Assembly: GCF_025989185.1 (NCBI RefSeq)
Contig: NZ_JAPDNT010000005.1
Location: 124,001 to 188,000 of the forward strand
Reading direction: 5' to 3'
DNA from: Limobrevibacterium gyesilva
GTDB lineage: Bacteria > Pseudomonadota > Alphaproteobacteria > Acetobacterales > Acetobacteraceae
Length of the DNA stretch: 64,000 bases
Of the stretch, positions 45,547 through 53,802 are shown piece after piece (positions within the stretch are counted from its first letter, which is position 1; the number at the start of each line of letters is the position of its first letter). A program made the position numbers and the translations under genes. A model generated the notes under the pieces. That model saw only the letters and a list, made by a program, of their open reading frames with translations. It did no database searches and was not told the DNA's origin.

Positions 45547-45624
45547 ATGGGTCGCGGTATCCTTCTTTGGCTGCTTGGCGTTCCGATTCCGATCATCATC
45601 CTGCTTGCCTTGCTTTGGCACTGA
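45547..45624 (+). CDS. 25-residue hydrophobic peptide
   Basis: Twenty-six codons with a clear ribosome site (GGAGG, 5 nt before the ATG). The product is MGRGILLWLLGVPIPIIILL followed by ALLWH, a single membrane-spanning segment with a Pro-x-Pro kink. The perfect EcfG promoter just upstream and the next gene 4 bp downstream argue that it is a real gene. I recall similar tiny proteins in other Alphaproteobacteria; the function is unknown. Confidence 0.7.
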   Translation: MGRGILLWLLGVPIPIIILLALLWH

Positions 45625-45628
45625 GACG

Positions 45629-46003
45629 ATGGCGGGTACAACTTCTTTATCGCGTGCGCGTGGCGACCTGCATGGAACCGCCGCGGATGGCGGTCCAGTG
45701 GGCGTGAGCCCCTCGCCGCTGCCCTGGACTGCCGTCATCGGCGGCGCAGTGGCGGCGGTCGCAATCACCCTGGTCCTGGTCACGCTGGGGTCTGGTCTGG
45801 GGCTGGCCTGGGTGTCGCCGGTGCGTGGCGACAATCCGTCGGCGGCCGGCTTCACGATCACCGCGGCTGCCTGGCTCATCGTGGTGCAATGGGTGGCGGC
45901 GGGCCTCGGCGGGTTCATCACCGGACGGCTGCGCACGAAATGGGTCGGCACGCACACCCATGAGGTGTTCTTCCGCGATACCGCGCATGGGCTCCTGACC
46001 TAG
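45629..46003 (+). pseudogene. Membrane protein truncated by an amber codon and deletion
   Basis: A 124-codon frame with two membrane segments (TAVIGGAVAAVAITLVLVTL; FTITAAAWLIVVQWVAAGL), then GGFITGRLRTKWVGTHTHEV and FFRDTAHGLLT. Relatives continue after this with W-A-x-A-T and further hydrophobic sequence. Here TAG (46001-46003) replaces the Trp codon, and the frame after it reads ATATLG before running into ferritin-gene sequence. The C-terminal third is therefore missing. It may still yield a truncated protein. It is probably co-transcribed with the 25-residue peptide from the EcfG promoter. Confidence 0.65.
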
Positions 46004-46020
46004 GCGACCGCGACGCTGGG

Positions 46021-46530
46021 GAGAGGGCGCGCCGCCATATCGAGGATGGCGGGGTTACCGAAGGCTACAGCGGCGACACCGAAACCGCATGCCGAATTCT
46101 CAACGAGGCGCTGGCGACCGAACTTGTCTGCGTTCTTCGTTACAAGCGCCACTACTTCATGGCGCAGGGCCTCCATTCCGAGCCGGTGAAGGAGGAGTTC
46201 CTGGAGCATGCGGGGGAAGAACAGGAGCACGCCGACCGGATCGCCGAGCGCATCGTGCAGCTGGGCGGCAAGCCCAATTTTTCCCCGGAGGGTCTGGTGT
46301 CGCGCAGCCACGCCGAATATGTCGAGGGCGAGACACTGCTCGACATGATCCGGGAGGATCTCGTCGCGGAGCGCGTGGTGATCGACAGCTACCGGGAGAT
46401 CGCCGCGTATTTCGCGCCGTTTGATACGACGACGCAGCGGATGATCGAGGAGATCCAGGCGGTGGAGGAGGGACATGCCGACGACCTCGCTGAACTCCTG
46501 CAGCATTGTCCGCGCGATCCCACTGACTGA
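46021..46530 (+). pseudogene. Ferritin-like/bacterioferritin-type protein, 5' end lost
   Basis: Four-helix ferritin-like protein. The open frame reads ERARRHIEDGGVTEGYSGDT and then LNEALATELVCVLRYKRHYFM from 46021, with iron-site residues E (in ATELV), EEQEHAD and EEGHADD. The expected N-terminal start codon is absent: the frame runs back without ATG, GTG or TTG to a stop at 45961, through sequence belonging to the truncated membrane-protein gene. The first usable start is ATG 46159, which would remove most of helix A and a metal ligand. A deletion has fused two genes, so loss of function is likely. Confidence 0.65.
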
Positions 46531-46599
46531 GTGGAGAGGGAGGGTGGTGGCGATCGCGCTGACGATCCGGAATTCGCGATAAGCGAGAGGAGGCAGGGC

Positions 46600-49251
46600 G
46601 TGGCCAGCAGCAGGGCGGTGACCCGGGCCATGGCGGGGAAAGGCAGCCGGCTCGCCGCCTACGCAACGAAGCGCAACTTCACCAAGACCACGGAGCCGAG
46701 CGGCGCGGACGATGTTGCGCCGGCGCCGGCGCTGCGCTTCGTCATCCAGAAACATGACGCGACGCGGCCGCACTATGACCTGCGGCTGGAGCTGGATGGT
46801 GTGTTCAAGTCCTGGGCGGTGACGCGGGGGCCCTCGCTCGATCCGCACGACAAGCGCCTGGCGGTGGAGGTCGAGGATCATCCGCTGGAGTACGGCGATT
46901 TCGAGGGGGTCATACCGGAGGGCCAGTATGGCGGCGGGACAGTTCAGCTCTGGGATCGCGGGTTCTGGACGCCGGAGGAGATGACGGCCGAGGAAGGGCT
47001 ACGGTCCGGCGAATTGAAATTCACACTGCAGGGCGAGCGACTGCACGGAAGCTGGGTGCTGGTGCGGATGAAGCACGACCGCAATGCCCGCGGAAAGGCG
47101 GTCCGGCGGACCAACTGGCTGCTGATCAAGCATCGCGATGCGGCGGCGCGAGAGGCCGACGGGGGCGCCATCCTCGCCGAGGGCCGTTCCGTGGCGTCGG
47201 GGCGGACGATGGCGGCCATCGGAGCGCGCAAGGGGCCGGCGCCGACGCCCTTCATGACGGCCGGTTCCGCCGACGCGAAAGCGGGGGTGGTGAGGCATTC
47301 GCGGCATGGCCGTGCGGCCAAGCGTCGGAAGGCGCCAGAGGCGTCGCTTCCCGACTTCATAGAACCGCAGCTCTGCCGGCTGGTGCAGCGAGCGCCTTCG
47401 GGCGCGGCTTGGGTGCACGAGATCAAGTTTGATGGCTATCGGGTTCAGTTGCGCGTCGAGGGCGGACGGGCGGTGCTGCGGACCCGCAAAGGGCTGGACT
47501 GGACCGACAAATTCTCCGCCATCGCCGATGCGGCCCGCGCCTTGCCGACCGCCATCCTGGATGGGGAGATCGTGGCGCTCGACAGCAATGGCGCACCCGA
47601 TTTCGCCGCGTTGCAGGCGGCGTTGGCCGATGACGAGACCGACGATCTGGTCTTCTTCGCCTTCGATCTTCTGTTCGCTGCTGGCGAAGATCTTCGGCCG
47701 CGCACGCTGTCAGACCGGAAGGCCGCGTTGCAGCGAATGCTGACCTCCCTGCCCGACGGTGGCGGGGCGCTGCTACGCTACGTCGATCATTTCGCGACGG
47801 GCGGGGAAGCAGTGTTGCGCTCGGCCTGCCGGCTGTCGCTGGAGGGCATCGTTTCCAAGCGGCTGGACGCGCCATACCGGTCGGGGCGCGGCGATGCCTG
47901 GACCAAGGCGAAGTGCCGCGCCGGACATGAGGTGGTGATCGGCGGCTGGGCCAGCGAAGCGGGCGAGCTGCGCTCGTTGCTGGTGGGTGTCCATCGCGGC
48001 AAACAGTTCGTGTACGTGGGACGGGTGGGCACCGGATTCACCCAGTTGGCCGCCGAGCGCGTACTGCCGCGGCTGCGGACGGTTGCCAGTGCAACCAGCC
48101 CATTCACCGGCAAGAGCGCGCCGCGGCGGGAGACGAATGTGACCTGGGCACGCCCGGAGTTGGTGGCGGAGATCGAGTTCACCGGCTGGACTGGGGCAGG
48201 GATGGTACGCCAGGCCGCGTTCAAGGGGTTGCGGGAGGACAAGCCGGCCGCGGACGTGGAGGCCGAGGCGCCGGCTCGGGAGACGACGCTGGCATGGCCG
48301 GCGACGCCTGCCAGGTCAAAGCCCGCGGCGCGGACGCCGGTTGCGGACAACGTGGTCATGGGGGTGCCGATCAGCCACCCCGGGAAAATGATGTGGCCCG
48401 ATGGCGGGGGCGGTGCGCTGGTCAGCAAGCTCGATCTCGCGCGCTACTACGAGGCGGTGGGGCAGTGGATGATCCGCCACCTGAGGGGGCGACCGTGCTC
48501 GATCCGCCGCGCGCCGGATGGCTATGGGGGCGACCAGTTCTTCCAGCGCCATGCCATGCCAGGCACGTCTAACCTGCTGGAGCTCGTGACGGTGCCGGGC
48601 GACCGCAAACCCTATCTGCAGATCGACCGGCTGGAAGGGCTGGCGGCGATGGCGCAGGTGGCTGCGCTGGAGTTGCACCCGTGGAACTGCGCGCCCGGCC
48701 GCCCGAATGTCCCGGGGCGGCTGGTGTTCGATCTCGATCCTGGCCCCGACGTCGATTTCGCGATGGTCGTCGAGGCGGCGCGGGAGATGCGCGACCGGCT
48801 GGACGCAGTCGGGCTGGTGAGCTTCTGCAAGACGACGGGAGGCAAAGGGTTGCATGTGGTGACGCCGCTGGCGGCGCCCAGGCAGCGGGGCCCTGATTGG
48901 CCGCAGGCGAAGGGGTTCGCCCGGCTGATCTGCACGCAAATGGCAAACGAGCGGCCGGATCGGTTCGTCACGAAGATGGCCAAGGCGCAGCGGGCAGGGC
49001 GGATCTTTCTCGATTATCTGCGTAACGACCGGATGTCCACCGCGGTGGCGCCACTTTCGCCACGGGCGCGGCCGGGCGCCACGGTGTCCATGCCGCTGCG
49101 GTGGACGCAGGTACGCGCGCGACTCGATCCGGGCCGGTTCACCGTGCGCACGGCGCCCGCGCTGATCGCCAGGAGCACGGCATGGCGGGACTACGAGGAC
49201 GCCTCCCGGCCGCTGGCACCGGCGATCGCGCGGCTGAGCAAGGCAGGCTGA
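46600..49251 (+). CDS. ligD: Multifunctional NHEJ DNA ligase LigD
   Basis: Repairs double-strand breaks with Ku. The 883-residue product has the order phosphoesterase-ligase-polymerase. The phosphoesterase has [14 protein letters not shown] (His52, His58). The ligase has Lys276 in [17 protein letters not shown] and [15 protein letters not shown]. The polymerase has [10 protein letters not shown], the metal ligands Asp711 and Asp713 in FDLDPG, and [11 protein letters not shown]. The GTG at 46600 was chosen because AGAGGAGG lies 6 nt upstream; ATG 46630 is an alternative. It converges on ku. Confidence 0.95.
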   Translation: MASSRAVTRAMAGKGSRLAAYATKRNFTKTTEPSGADDVAPAPALRFVIQKHDATRPHYDLRLELDGVFKSWAVTRGPSLDPHDKRLAVEVEDHPLEYGDFEGVIPEGQYGGGTVQLWDRGFWTPEEMTAEEGLRSGELKFTLQGERLHGSWVLVRMKHDRNARGKAVRRTNWLLIKHRDAAAREADGGAILAEGRSVASGRTMAAIGARKGPAPTPFMTAGSADAKAGVVRHSRHGRAAKRRKAPEASLPDFIEPQLCRLVQRAPSGAAWVHEIKFDGYRVQLRVEGGRAVLRTRKGLDWTDKFSAIADAARALPTAILDGEIVALDSNGAPDFAALQAALADDETDDLVFFAFDLLFAAGEDLRPRTLSDRKAALQRMLTSLPDGGGALLRYVDHFATGGEAVLRSACRLSLEGIVSKRLDAPYRSGRGDAWTKAKCRAGHEVVIGGWASEAGELRSLLVGVHRGKQFVYVGRVGTGFTQLAAERVLPRLRTVASATSPFTGKSAPRRETNVTWARPELVAEIEFTGWTGAGMVRQAAFKGLREDKPAADVEAEAPARETTLAWPATPARSKPAARTPVADNVVMGVPISHPGKMMWPDGGGGALVSKLDLARYYEAVGQWMIRHLRGRPCSIRRAPDGYGGDQFFQRHAMPGTSNLLELVTVPGDRKPYLQIDRLEGLAAMAQVAALELHPWNCAPGRPNVPGRLVFDLDPGPDVDFAMVVEAAREMRDRLDAVGLVSFCKTTGGKGLHVVTPLAAPRQRGPDWPQAKGFARLICTQMANERPDRFVTKMAKAQRAGRIFLDYLRNDRMSTAVAPLSPRARPGATVSMPLRWTQVRARLDPGRFTVRTAPALIARSTAWRDYEDASRPLAPAIARLSKAG

Positions 49252-49365
49252 GCGTGGGGGGAGGCGTTCGAGGGCTGGACATTTGGCCGGTGGATCGCCG
49301 GACGGTTCCCGACGGCCGAACGACGGGCCGAAGGGGACTGCGCAGATCCGTCTCGGCGGGTGGCC

Positions 49366-50253
49366 TCAGCCGTGACGCCGCACCGACGGGCGGGGTTTGC
49401 CCTTCGATGCCGGCGCTTTCCGCCGCTTCGGCCGGAGGGCTGGTCCCTTTTGGGAGGATTCCTCGCCGGTGAATCGGCCGAGGCTGCGTTTCAGCGTCGT
49501 CATCAGATCGATGACGTTGCTGCCGCCATCTTCATCCTCTTCGATGGCCTCGATCCCTTCGCCCTTCAGCCTGGCGTCGATCAAGCCTCTGAGGCGCGTT
49601 TCGTAGCGGTCCTCGAAATCGGCGGGGTCGTATTTGCCGGCCTGGCGGTCGATGAGCTGGGTGGCGAGCTTGATCATCTCGGGATCGGTCCCGACGCCAG
49701 CCATGTCCTCGAACAGGGCTTTCGGGCTGTTGAGGTCGCGCTGCTCGTGCAGGGTGTGGGCGACCAGGCCGTCGCCTAACGGCAAGATGGCGACCGGCCG
49801 TTCGCGGCGGGCGATAACGACACGTGAGAGCGCGGCCATGCCCGTATCGCGAATCGCCTCCCAGAGCACCTTGTAGACGTCCTGGCCCGACTTGTCGTCG
49901 GCGGCGAGGTAGTAGCTGGCGTCGAAATAGATCGGATCGATCGCGCCAGCTTTGACAAACTTGCCGATCTTCATGGTGGACGAGCTGTCCACCCGCGCGG
50001 TCTCGAAATCTTCCTCCGTGAGGATGATATAGGAGTCTTTCTTGTACTCGTAGCCCTTCACGAGGTCGCCGCGCGCGAGCTCCTCACCGGTCTCCACGTC
50101 CTGGCTTATCATGCGAATGCGGTTGCCGGTTTTCGGATTGATCAGGTTGAAATGCAGGGAACCGCTGTCGTGCTGGGCGCTGTAGAGCGCCACCGGGCAG
50201 GACACGAGCGCGAGCCGGAGATGGCCGCGCCAGATCGGACGTTGGTCCGCCAT
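49366..50253 (-). CDS. ku: Non-homologous end joining protein Ku
   Basis: Homodimeric ring that binds DNA ends and recruits LigD. It starts RPIWRGHLRLALVSCPVALY and has FNLINPKTGNRI and KGYEYKKDSYIILTEEDFE, the bacterial Ku signatures. Its 295 residues end in a basic tail (KRRKAPASKGKPRPSVRRHG), expected for end threading. ATG 50253 follows CGGAGAC. A perfect EcfG promoter starts 32 bp upstream on this strand. Stress-sigma control of Ku is documented in Sinorhizobium meliloti. Confidence 0.96.
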   Translation of the reverse strand: MADQRPIWRGHLRLALVSCPVALYSAQHDSGSLHFNLINPKTGNRIRMISQDVETGEELARGDLVKGYEYKKDSYIILTEEDFETARVDSSSTMKIGKFVKAGAIDPIYFDASYYLAADDKSGQDVYKVLWEAIRDTGMAALSRVVIARRERPVAILPLGDGLVAHTLHEQRDLNSPKALFEDMAGVGTDPEMIKLATQLIDRQAGKYDPADFEDRYETRLRGLIDARLKGEGIEAIEEDEDGGSNVIDLMTTLKRSLGRFTGEESSQKGPALRPKRRKAPASKGKPRPSVRRHG

Positions 50254-50284
50254 GACAGTCTCCGCAGAATACCGAGAAACCTGC

Positions 50285-50309
50285 AACGCCTTGGAAGGAG
50301 CTTTGTTCC
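50285..50309 (-). promoter_or_regulatory. EcfG-type promoter of ku
   Basis: Minus strand GGAAC (50309-50305), N17, GTT (50287-50285), perfect consensus; the ku start codon is 32 bp downstream. Confidence 0.8.
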
Positions 50310-50397
50310 CAGCAGGCGTGGCGATCAGGACTGCAACTTTTGCCGGGACTAAAACGTTGACCTATCGGCAACACGAAGTGGCAGCATGGAGGCGGCG

Positions 50398-50637
50398 ATG
50401 AGCGACGAGGCCAGGAGCACGATGGAATCCATTCAGAGCGCTACGCAGGCAGTGGCAGACGGTGTGAGCGAGGCCGCGGGCCGGGCAACGACGGCAGCGC
50501 GACAAGCGAGTGACGGGGTGAGTGAGTTCCGGGCGGTGATCCGCAGGCAGCCAATCACCATGGCGTTCCTGATGCTGGGGATGGGTTATGTTCTGGGCCG
50601 GATTTCGGGCGGCGACGGCGGCCGGGACCGGCGATAG
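50398..50637 (+). CDS. DUF883/ElaB-like tail-anchored protein (second copy)
   Basis: A 79-residue protein with a helical alanine-rich region (SATQAVADGVSEAAGRATTA), then R-R-Q-P and a C-terminal transmembrane helix ending GMGYVLGRIS. It has the same plan as the protein at 35466-35780. ATG 50398 is used because an in-frame ATG at 50386 has no better ribosome site. It diverges from ku; no EcfG consensus is seen on its own strand. Confidence 0.72.
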   Translation: MSDEARSTMESIQSATQAVADGVSEAAGRATTAARQASDGVSEFRAVIRRQPITMAFLMLGMGYVLGRISGGDGGRDRR

Positions 50638-50768
50638 GAGATGCCGAAGTTTGACGCCGGATGTTGTCCGTGGTGGCTCGGGCTCATGGTGAGACTGTTG
50701 ACCGGCGAAACGCCATGGATCGCCATAGGCGGCGACGGTCCCGCCGAATGAAAGGCAGCAGGATCGGA

Positions 50769-50915
50769 TCAGCAGGGCGGCGCGGTGCCATTCGCGCAGA
50801 CGACCGTGCTGCCTGGGGGGGCGATCACGGTCTGATGTGGCGGAGAGCTGCTGCTGAAGCTCAGGCAGCCCCCCAGGGCGAGGGGAACCAGAAGGACGAG
50901 GTGTGACAGGCGCAT
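50769..50915 (-). CDS. Tiny lipoprotein, 'VVCxNGxxPPC' family (copy 3)
   Basis: A 48-residue product: MRLSHLVLLVPLALGGC (lipobox Cys17), then LSFSSSSPPHQTVIAPPGST and the end VVCANGTAPPC. It is the shortest of the three paralogues. GGAG lies 7 nt before ATG 50915. No perfect EcfG promoter is seen upstream. Confidence 0.78.
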   Translation of the reverse strand: MRLSHLVLLVPLALGGCLSFSSSSPPHQTVIAPPGSTVVCANGTAPPC

Positions 50916-51028
50916 GCAACATCTCCGACCGTCATGAACACTACCCGGAAAATGCGCGCGTATATGGTTCGGTTCCGTGGCAATACGTGGCGGCATCGGG
51001 CAGTCACCACATCGTGTGGCCCGGCGGC

Positions 51029-51643
51029 CTACGGCGATGACGCGGCGGCGTCGTTGGTAAGTCCAGGATCGCGCCGGAAGCGGAGACGCAGATCCGAGGG
51101 GGACGTAGATGAGAGCATCTCGGCCTGGAGCTGCTCGATATAGGCGCGCATCAGGCGGCTACGCAGGAAATCGAGCGGCAATTGCTCCGACCAGCTTCCT
51201 TTCAACGACACAGTCAACAGACCGTCTTCGATATCTCCATTCACGCGCACCGTGCCGCGATTTGCCTTCGCATGGTCAAGATAGGGCGGCGCGACGACGG
51301 CGAGATACAGACCCAGGGCAATCGCCTGGTCGAGCCCAATGGATGCGTCGATCCGGCCGACATCGATCTCGACGCGCTCGAAAGCAAGGCCGGCGATCTG
51401 CTGCAATCCGGAAATCACGTCTGTGATGAGATCGGCGACGGAGACCTCGACCATCTCGCCGGTGGCATAGACCAGTCGGTAGGCGACGGCCATCGACTGG
51501 ACATGCTCCTCGATGAAGCGAAGGTCTTCACGCTGCTCCACGGGCAGCATACGCTTCTTCAGATTCATCAAGCTAACGATGACCTGGAAGTTGTTTTTGA
51601 CGCGATGGTTCAACTCCCGGAGGAGGCTTTCGGTCTTCGGCAT
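51029..51643 (-). CDS. HisKA_2-type histidine-kinase-like protein with degenerate ATPase domain
   Basis: A 204-residue protein after ecfG. Residues 8-30 form the dimerisation/phosphotransfer helix with LRELNHRVKNNFQVIVSLMN (His13). The following domain has the length of an HATPase_c fold, but where the N box should be it reads LGLYLAVVAPPYLDHAK (110-126) without the catalytic Asn, and there is no DxGxG motif. It has no sensor domain. It may act as a PhyR phosphotransfer or phosphatase protein; PhyP of Sphingomonas, also beside phyR, works as a phosphatase. ATG 51643 follows TAGGAG. Confidence 0.8.
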   Translation of the reverse strand: MPKTESLLRELNHRVKNNFQVIVSLMNLKKRMLPVEQREDLRFIEEHVQSMAVAYRLVYATGEMVEVSVADLITDVISGLQQIAGLAFERVEIDVGRIDASIGLDQAIALGLYLAVVAPPYLDHAKANRGTVRVNGDIEDGLLTVSLKGSWSEQLPLDFLRSRLMRAYIEQLQAEMLSSTSPSDLRLRFRRDPGLTNDAAASSP

Positions 51644-51754
51644 CTCGCTCCTACTTGTCCGGCAAACACCGCACCGTGCAGGCTGAGACCTGATAAATGG
51701 TTCGACTATCTGAGCCGGTATCCGCGCCGCCATATCCGCGGCGGGTAGCGCGGA

Positions 51755-52330
51755 TCAGCTTTCCATGCCCGGCGGACTCGATGCCGTCCATGCAGTATCG
51801 ACAACGGCATCCCCCGCCTCATCGTCGCCGAATTGCGGGCTCTCCGGCATTGTCAACAGTTCCGCGAGCTTCGCACGGGCCCGGTTTGCGCGGCTTTTCA
51901 TCGTCCCGACAGCGCAACCACACAATTTTGCCGCCTCCTCGTAGGACAAGCCGGACGCGCCGACAAGTATGAGCGCTTCGCGATGGTCGGGGGCCAATTT
52001 GTCGAGAGCCTCACGAACATCCAGAAGCTGCATATGCCCTTCCTGAAGCGGCCTGGTCGACAGGCGGGCGGCGTATTGGCCGTCGGTGTCCGCCACTTCG
52101 TGCCGCCGCTTGCGGAAGTCGGTATAGAACTCGTTGCGCAGGATTGTGTAGAGCCACGCGACCATGTTGGAGCCAGGTTCGAACGAGGCGAGGTTCGCCC
52201 AGGCCTTCATCAGGGTTTCCTGGACCAGATCGTCGGCCCGGGCACTGCGGCCGCACAGCGAAATGGCGAAGGCGCGGATCTTTGGCAGCGCGGCCAGAAG
52301 GTCGGCGCGGACATCGGGCGCGTCTGTCAT
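51755..52330 (-). CDS. ecfG: General stress response ECF sigma factor EcfG
   Basis: ECF sigma factor that drives the alphaproteobacterial general stress regulon. Its 191 residues include region 2 (about 10-80, with RADDLVQETLMKAWANL and WLYTILRNEFYTDFRKR) and region 4 (about 110-165, with LILVGASGLSYEEAAKLCGC). The ATG overlaps the nepR stop (ATGA), so sigma and anti-sigma are translationally coupled. Identification as EcfG rests on both sequence and the phyR-nepR neighbours. Confidence 0.95.
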   Translation of the reverse strand: MTDAPDVRADLLAALPKIRAFAISLCGRSARADDLVQETLMKAWANLASFEPGSNMVAWLYTILRNEFYTDFRKRRHEVADTDGQYAARLSTRPLQEGHMQLLDVREALDKLAPDHREALILVGASGLSYEEAAKLCGCAVGTMKSRANRARAKLAELLTMPESPQFGDDEAGDAVVDTAWTASSPPGMES

Positions 52331-52569
52331 GGCTTCTTGCCCGATTTGCAATCCAGTTCCCGCAGGAGACTCAGAAAACGCTCCGGTACCGGCTCGCGGA
52401 GCACCTCGTCGTAGACAGCACGCAACTGGCGCCCAATGTACGCCTGTAGATCCGCTGCCAGTGCCGTGGTCGGTATAGCGGCAGGGCTTTCGGCAGTCCG
52501 GCCGGCCCTTGGGGGAGGGTTGATCATGTCTTGCCTGTGGCGTGGTTTTGATCGGTCGCGCTGACCCAT
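52327..52569 (-). CDS. nepR: Anti-sigma factor NepR
   Basis: Holds EcfG inactive until phosphorylated PhyR captures it. The 80-residue product has the NepR core (residues 41-73): LQAYIGRQLRAVYDEVLREP followed by VPERFLSLLRELD, after a disordered N-terminus. ATG 52569 has GGAG 6-7 nt upstream; ATG 52527 is a weaker alternative. It overlaps ecfG by 4 bp and is divergent from phyR. Confidence 0.95.
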   Translation of the reverse strand: MGQRDRSKPRHRQDMINPPPRAGRTAESPAAIPTTALAADLQAYIGRQLRAVYDEVLREPVPERFLSLLRELDCKSGKKP

Positions 52570-52699
52570 TTTGCTCTCCAATGACGCAAAACCGGATAAG
52601 TTCCAGCAAGATGTGGTCAGACGCGACGATAGCAACCGAAGCCACGGAATGTCGCAGGCGTCACGGATCAACCGCCGGACAGCTACATCACCCCGGGCA

Positions 52700-52724
52700 A
52701 ACGGCGATCACACGAAAAAGTTCC
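52700..52724 (-). promoter_or_regulatory. EcfG-type promoter of nepR-ecfG
   Basis: Minus strand GGAAC (52724-52720), N17, GTT (52702-52700), perfect consensus. It gives a leader of about 125 nt for nepR. It predicts positive autoregulation of the sigma operon. Confidence 0.82.
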
Positions 52725-52733
52725 AGGATTAAG

Positions 52734-52758
52734 GGAACATTTGCAGCAATCGGGCGTT
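52734..52758 (+). promoter_or_regulatory. EcfG-type promoter of phyR
   Basis: GGAAC (52734-52738), N17, GTT (52756-52758), perfect consensus, 34 bp before the phyR ATG. Its -35 box lies 9 bp from the -35 box of the divergent nepR promoter. Confidence 0.85.
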
Positions 52759-52791
52759 AACGCCGGAGATTCCGGAAAGGGGGCCTTCCCG

Positions 52792-53685
52792 ATGACAGTA
52801 GGTGCCTTGATTGCACCGCACTTGCCGTATCTGCGGCGGTTCGCCCGCGCGCTCACGGGAAGCCAGCGCAGTGGAGACGCCTACGCGATGGCGACCCTGG
52901 AGGCGGTCGCGGCTGATTGCGACAATGCCCACGACGGTCCGCTCACGCGCCTCGCGCTGTTCGAAGTGTTCCTGAGGATCTGGGGTTCCCTTCCAGTCAA
53001 TAACGCCGCCGCCGACTTGCCTGCATCGCAGATCATGGATGCGGCCGACCGAACGCTTGAATCCCTTACCCCGCTGTCGCGCGTCGTCTTTCTGCTCCGC
53101 ACGGTCGAGGGCTTCACGGTGGAGGAGATTGCCGACATTTTGCGCCGTGATACCAGCGAGGTCGATTCCCTGCTGGAGTGCGCAGGGCGCGAGATCGCCG
53201 CACAACTGCGTACGAACGTACTCATCATCGAGGACGAGCCCATCATCGCCATGGACATCGAGACACTCGTCTGCGATCTCGGTCATACGGTGATGCAGAT
53301 CGCCCGCACCCACGGTGAGGCCGTCGCCGCGATCAAGAGGCAATCGCCGGGGTTGGTTCTGGCCGATATTCAGCTGGCCGACGGCAGTTCTGGCCTTGAA
53401 GCTGTCAATGAGATCCTCGGAGGAATGTCGGTGCCGGTGGTGTTCATCACGGCCTATCCCGAGCGACTACTGACAGGTGAGCGGCCGGAACCGACGTTCC
53501 TGATCACCAAGCCGTTCCAAGCAGAGACCGTCAAGGCGATCATCAGCCAGGCTCTCTTCTTCGATCGGCGAGCGTCCCTGGTGAAGGGGACCGGGATCAC
53601 CACTGGTGGCGCGAGGGAGGAGTCCGCCCACTATCCCGCGGAGCCAGACCGTGGAAGCGGCCGCCCTGGTGGTAACAATACCTGA
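52792..53685 (+). CDS. phyR: Anti-anti-sigma response regulator PhyR
   Basis: Master switch of the general stress response. When phosphorylated its sigma-like domain binds NepR and frees EcfG. The sigma-like domain is residues 1-140 (HLPYLRRFARALTG; SRVVFLLRTVEGFTVEEIAD). The receiver follows (TNVLIIEDEP, Asp192 in VLADIQLADG, Thr220 in VVFITAYPERLLTGE, Lys240). ATG 52792 was chosen because the promoter -10 element lies at 52756, ruling out the longer frame from 52741. The C-terminal 40-residue extension after the receiver (GSGRPGGNN) is unusual. Confidence 0.96.
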   Translation: MTVGALIAPHLPYLRRFARALTGSQRSGDAYAMATLEAVAADCDNAHDGPLTRLALFEVFLRIWGSLPVNNAAADLPASQIMDAADRTLESLTPLSRVVFLLRTVEGFTVEEIADILRRDTSEVDSLLECAGREIAAQLRTNVLIIEDEPIIAMDIETLVCDLGHTVMQIARTHGEAVAAIKRQSPGLVLADIQLADGSSGLEAVNEILGGMSVPVVFITAYPERLLTGERPEPTFLITKPFQAETVKAIISQALFFDRRASLVKGTGITTGGAREESAHYPAEPDRGSGRPGGNNT

Positions 53686-53802
53686 ACTTTCGTCTCACAA
53701 AAAAAAGCTCAATGGCGGCCCCGAAGCTCGCTGCGGCCGAACGACGATCCAGGCCGACCGATATTGCTGCCCGCGGGCGCGGTACCAGCAAGGAGCAAGG
53801 AC

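Noticed and set aside
37806-46003. Amber codons read as a recoded amino acid
   Set aside because: TAG ends normal genes in the window (hsp20, GST), and no suppressor tRNA or pyrrolysine genes are visible.
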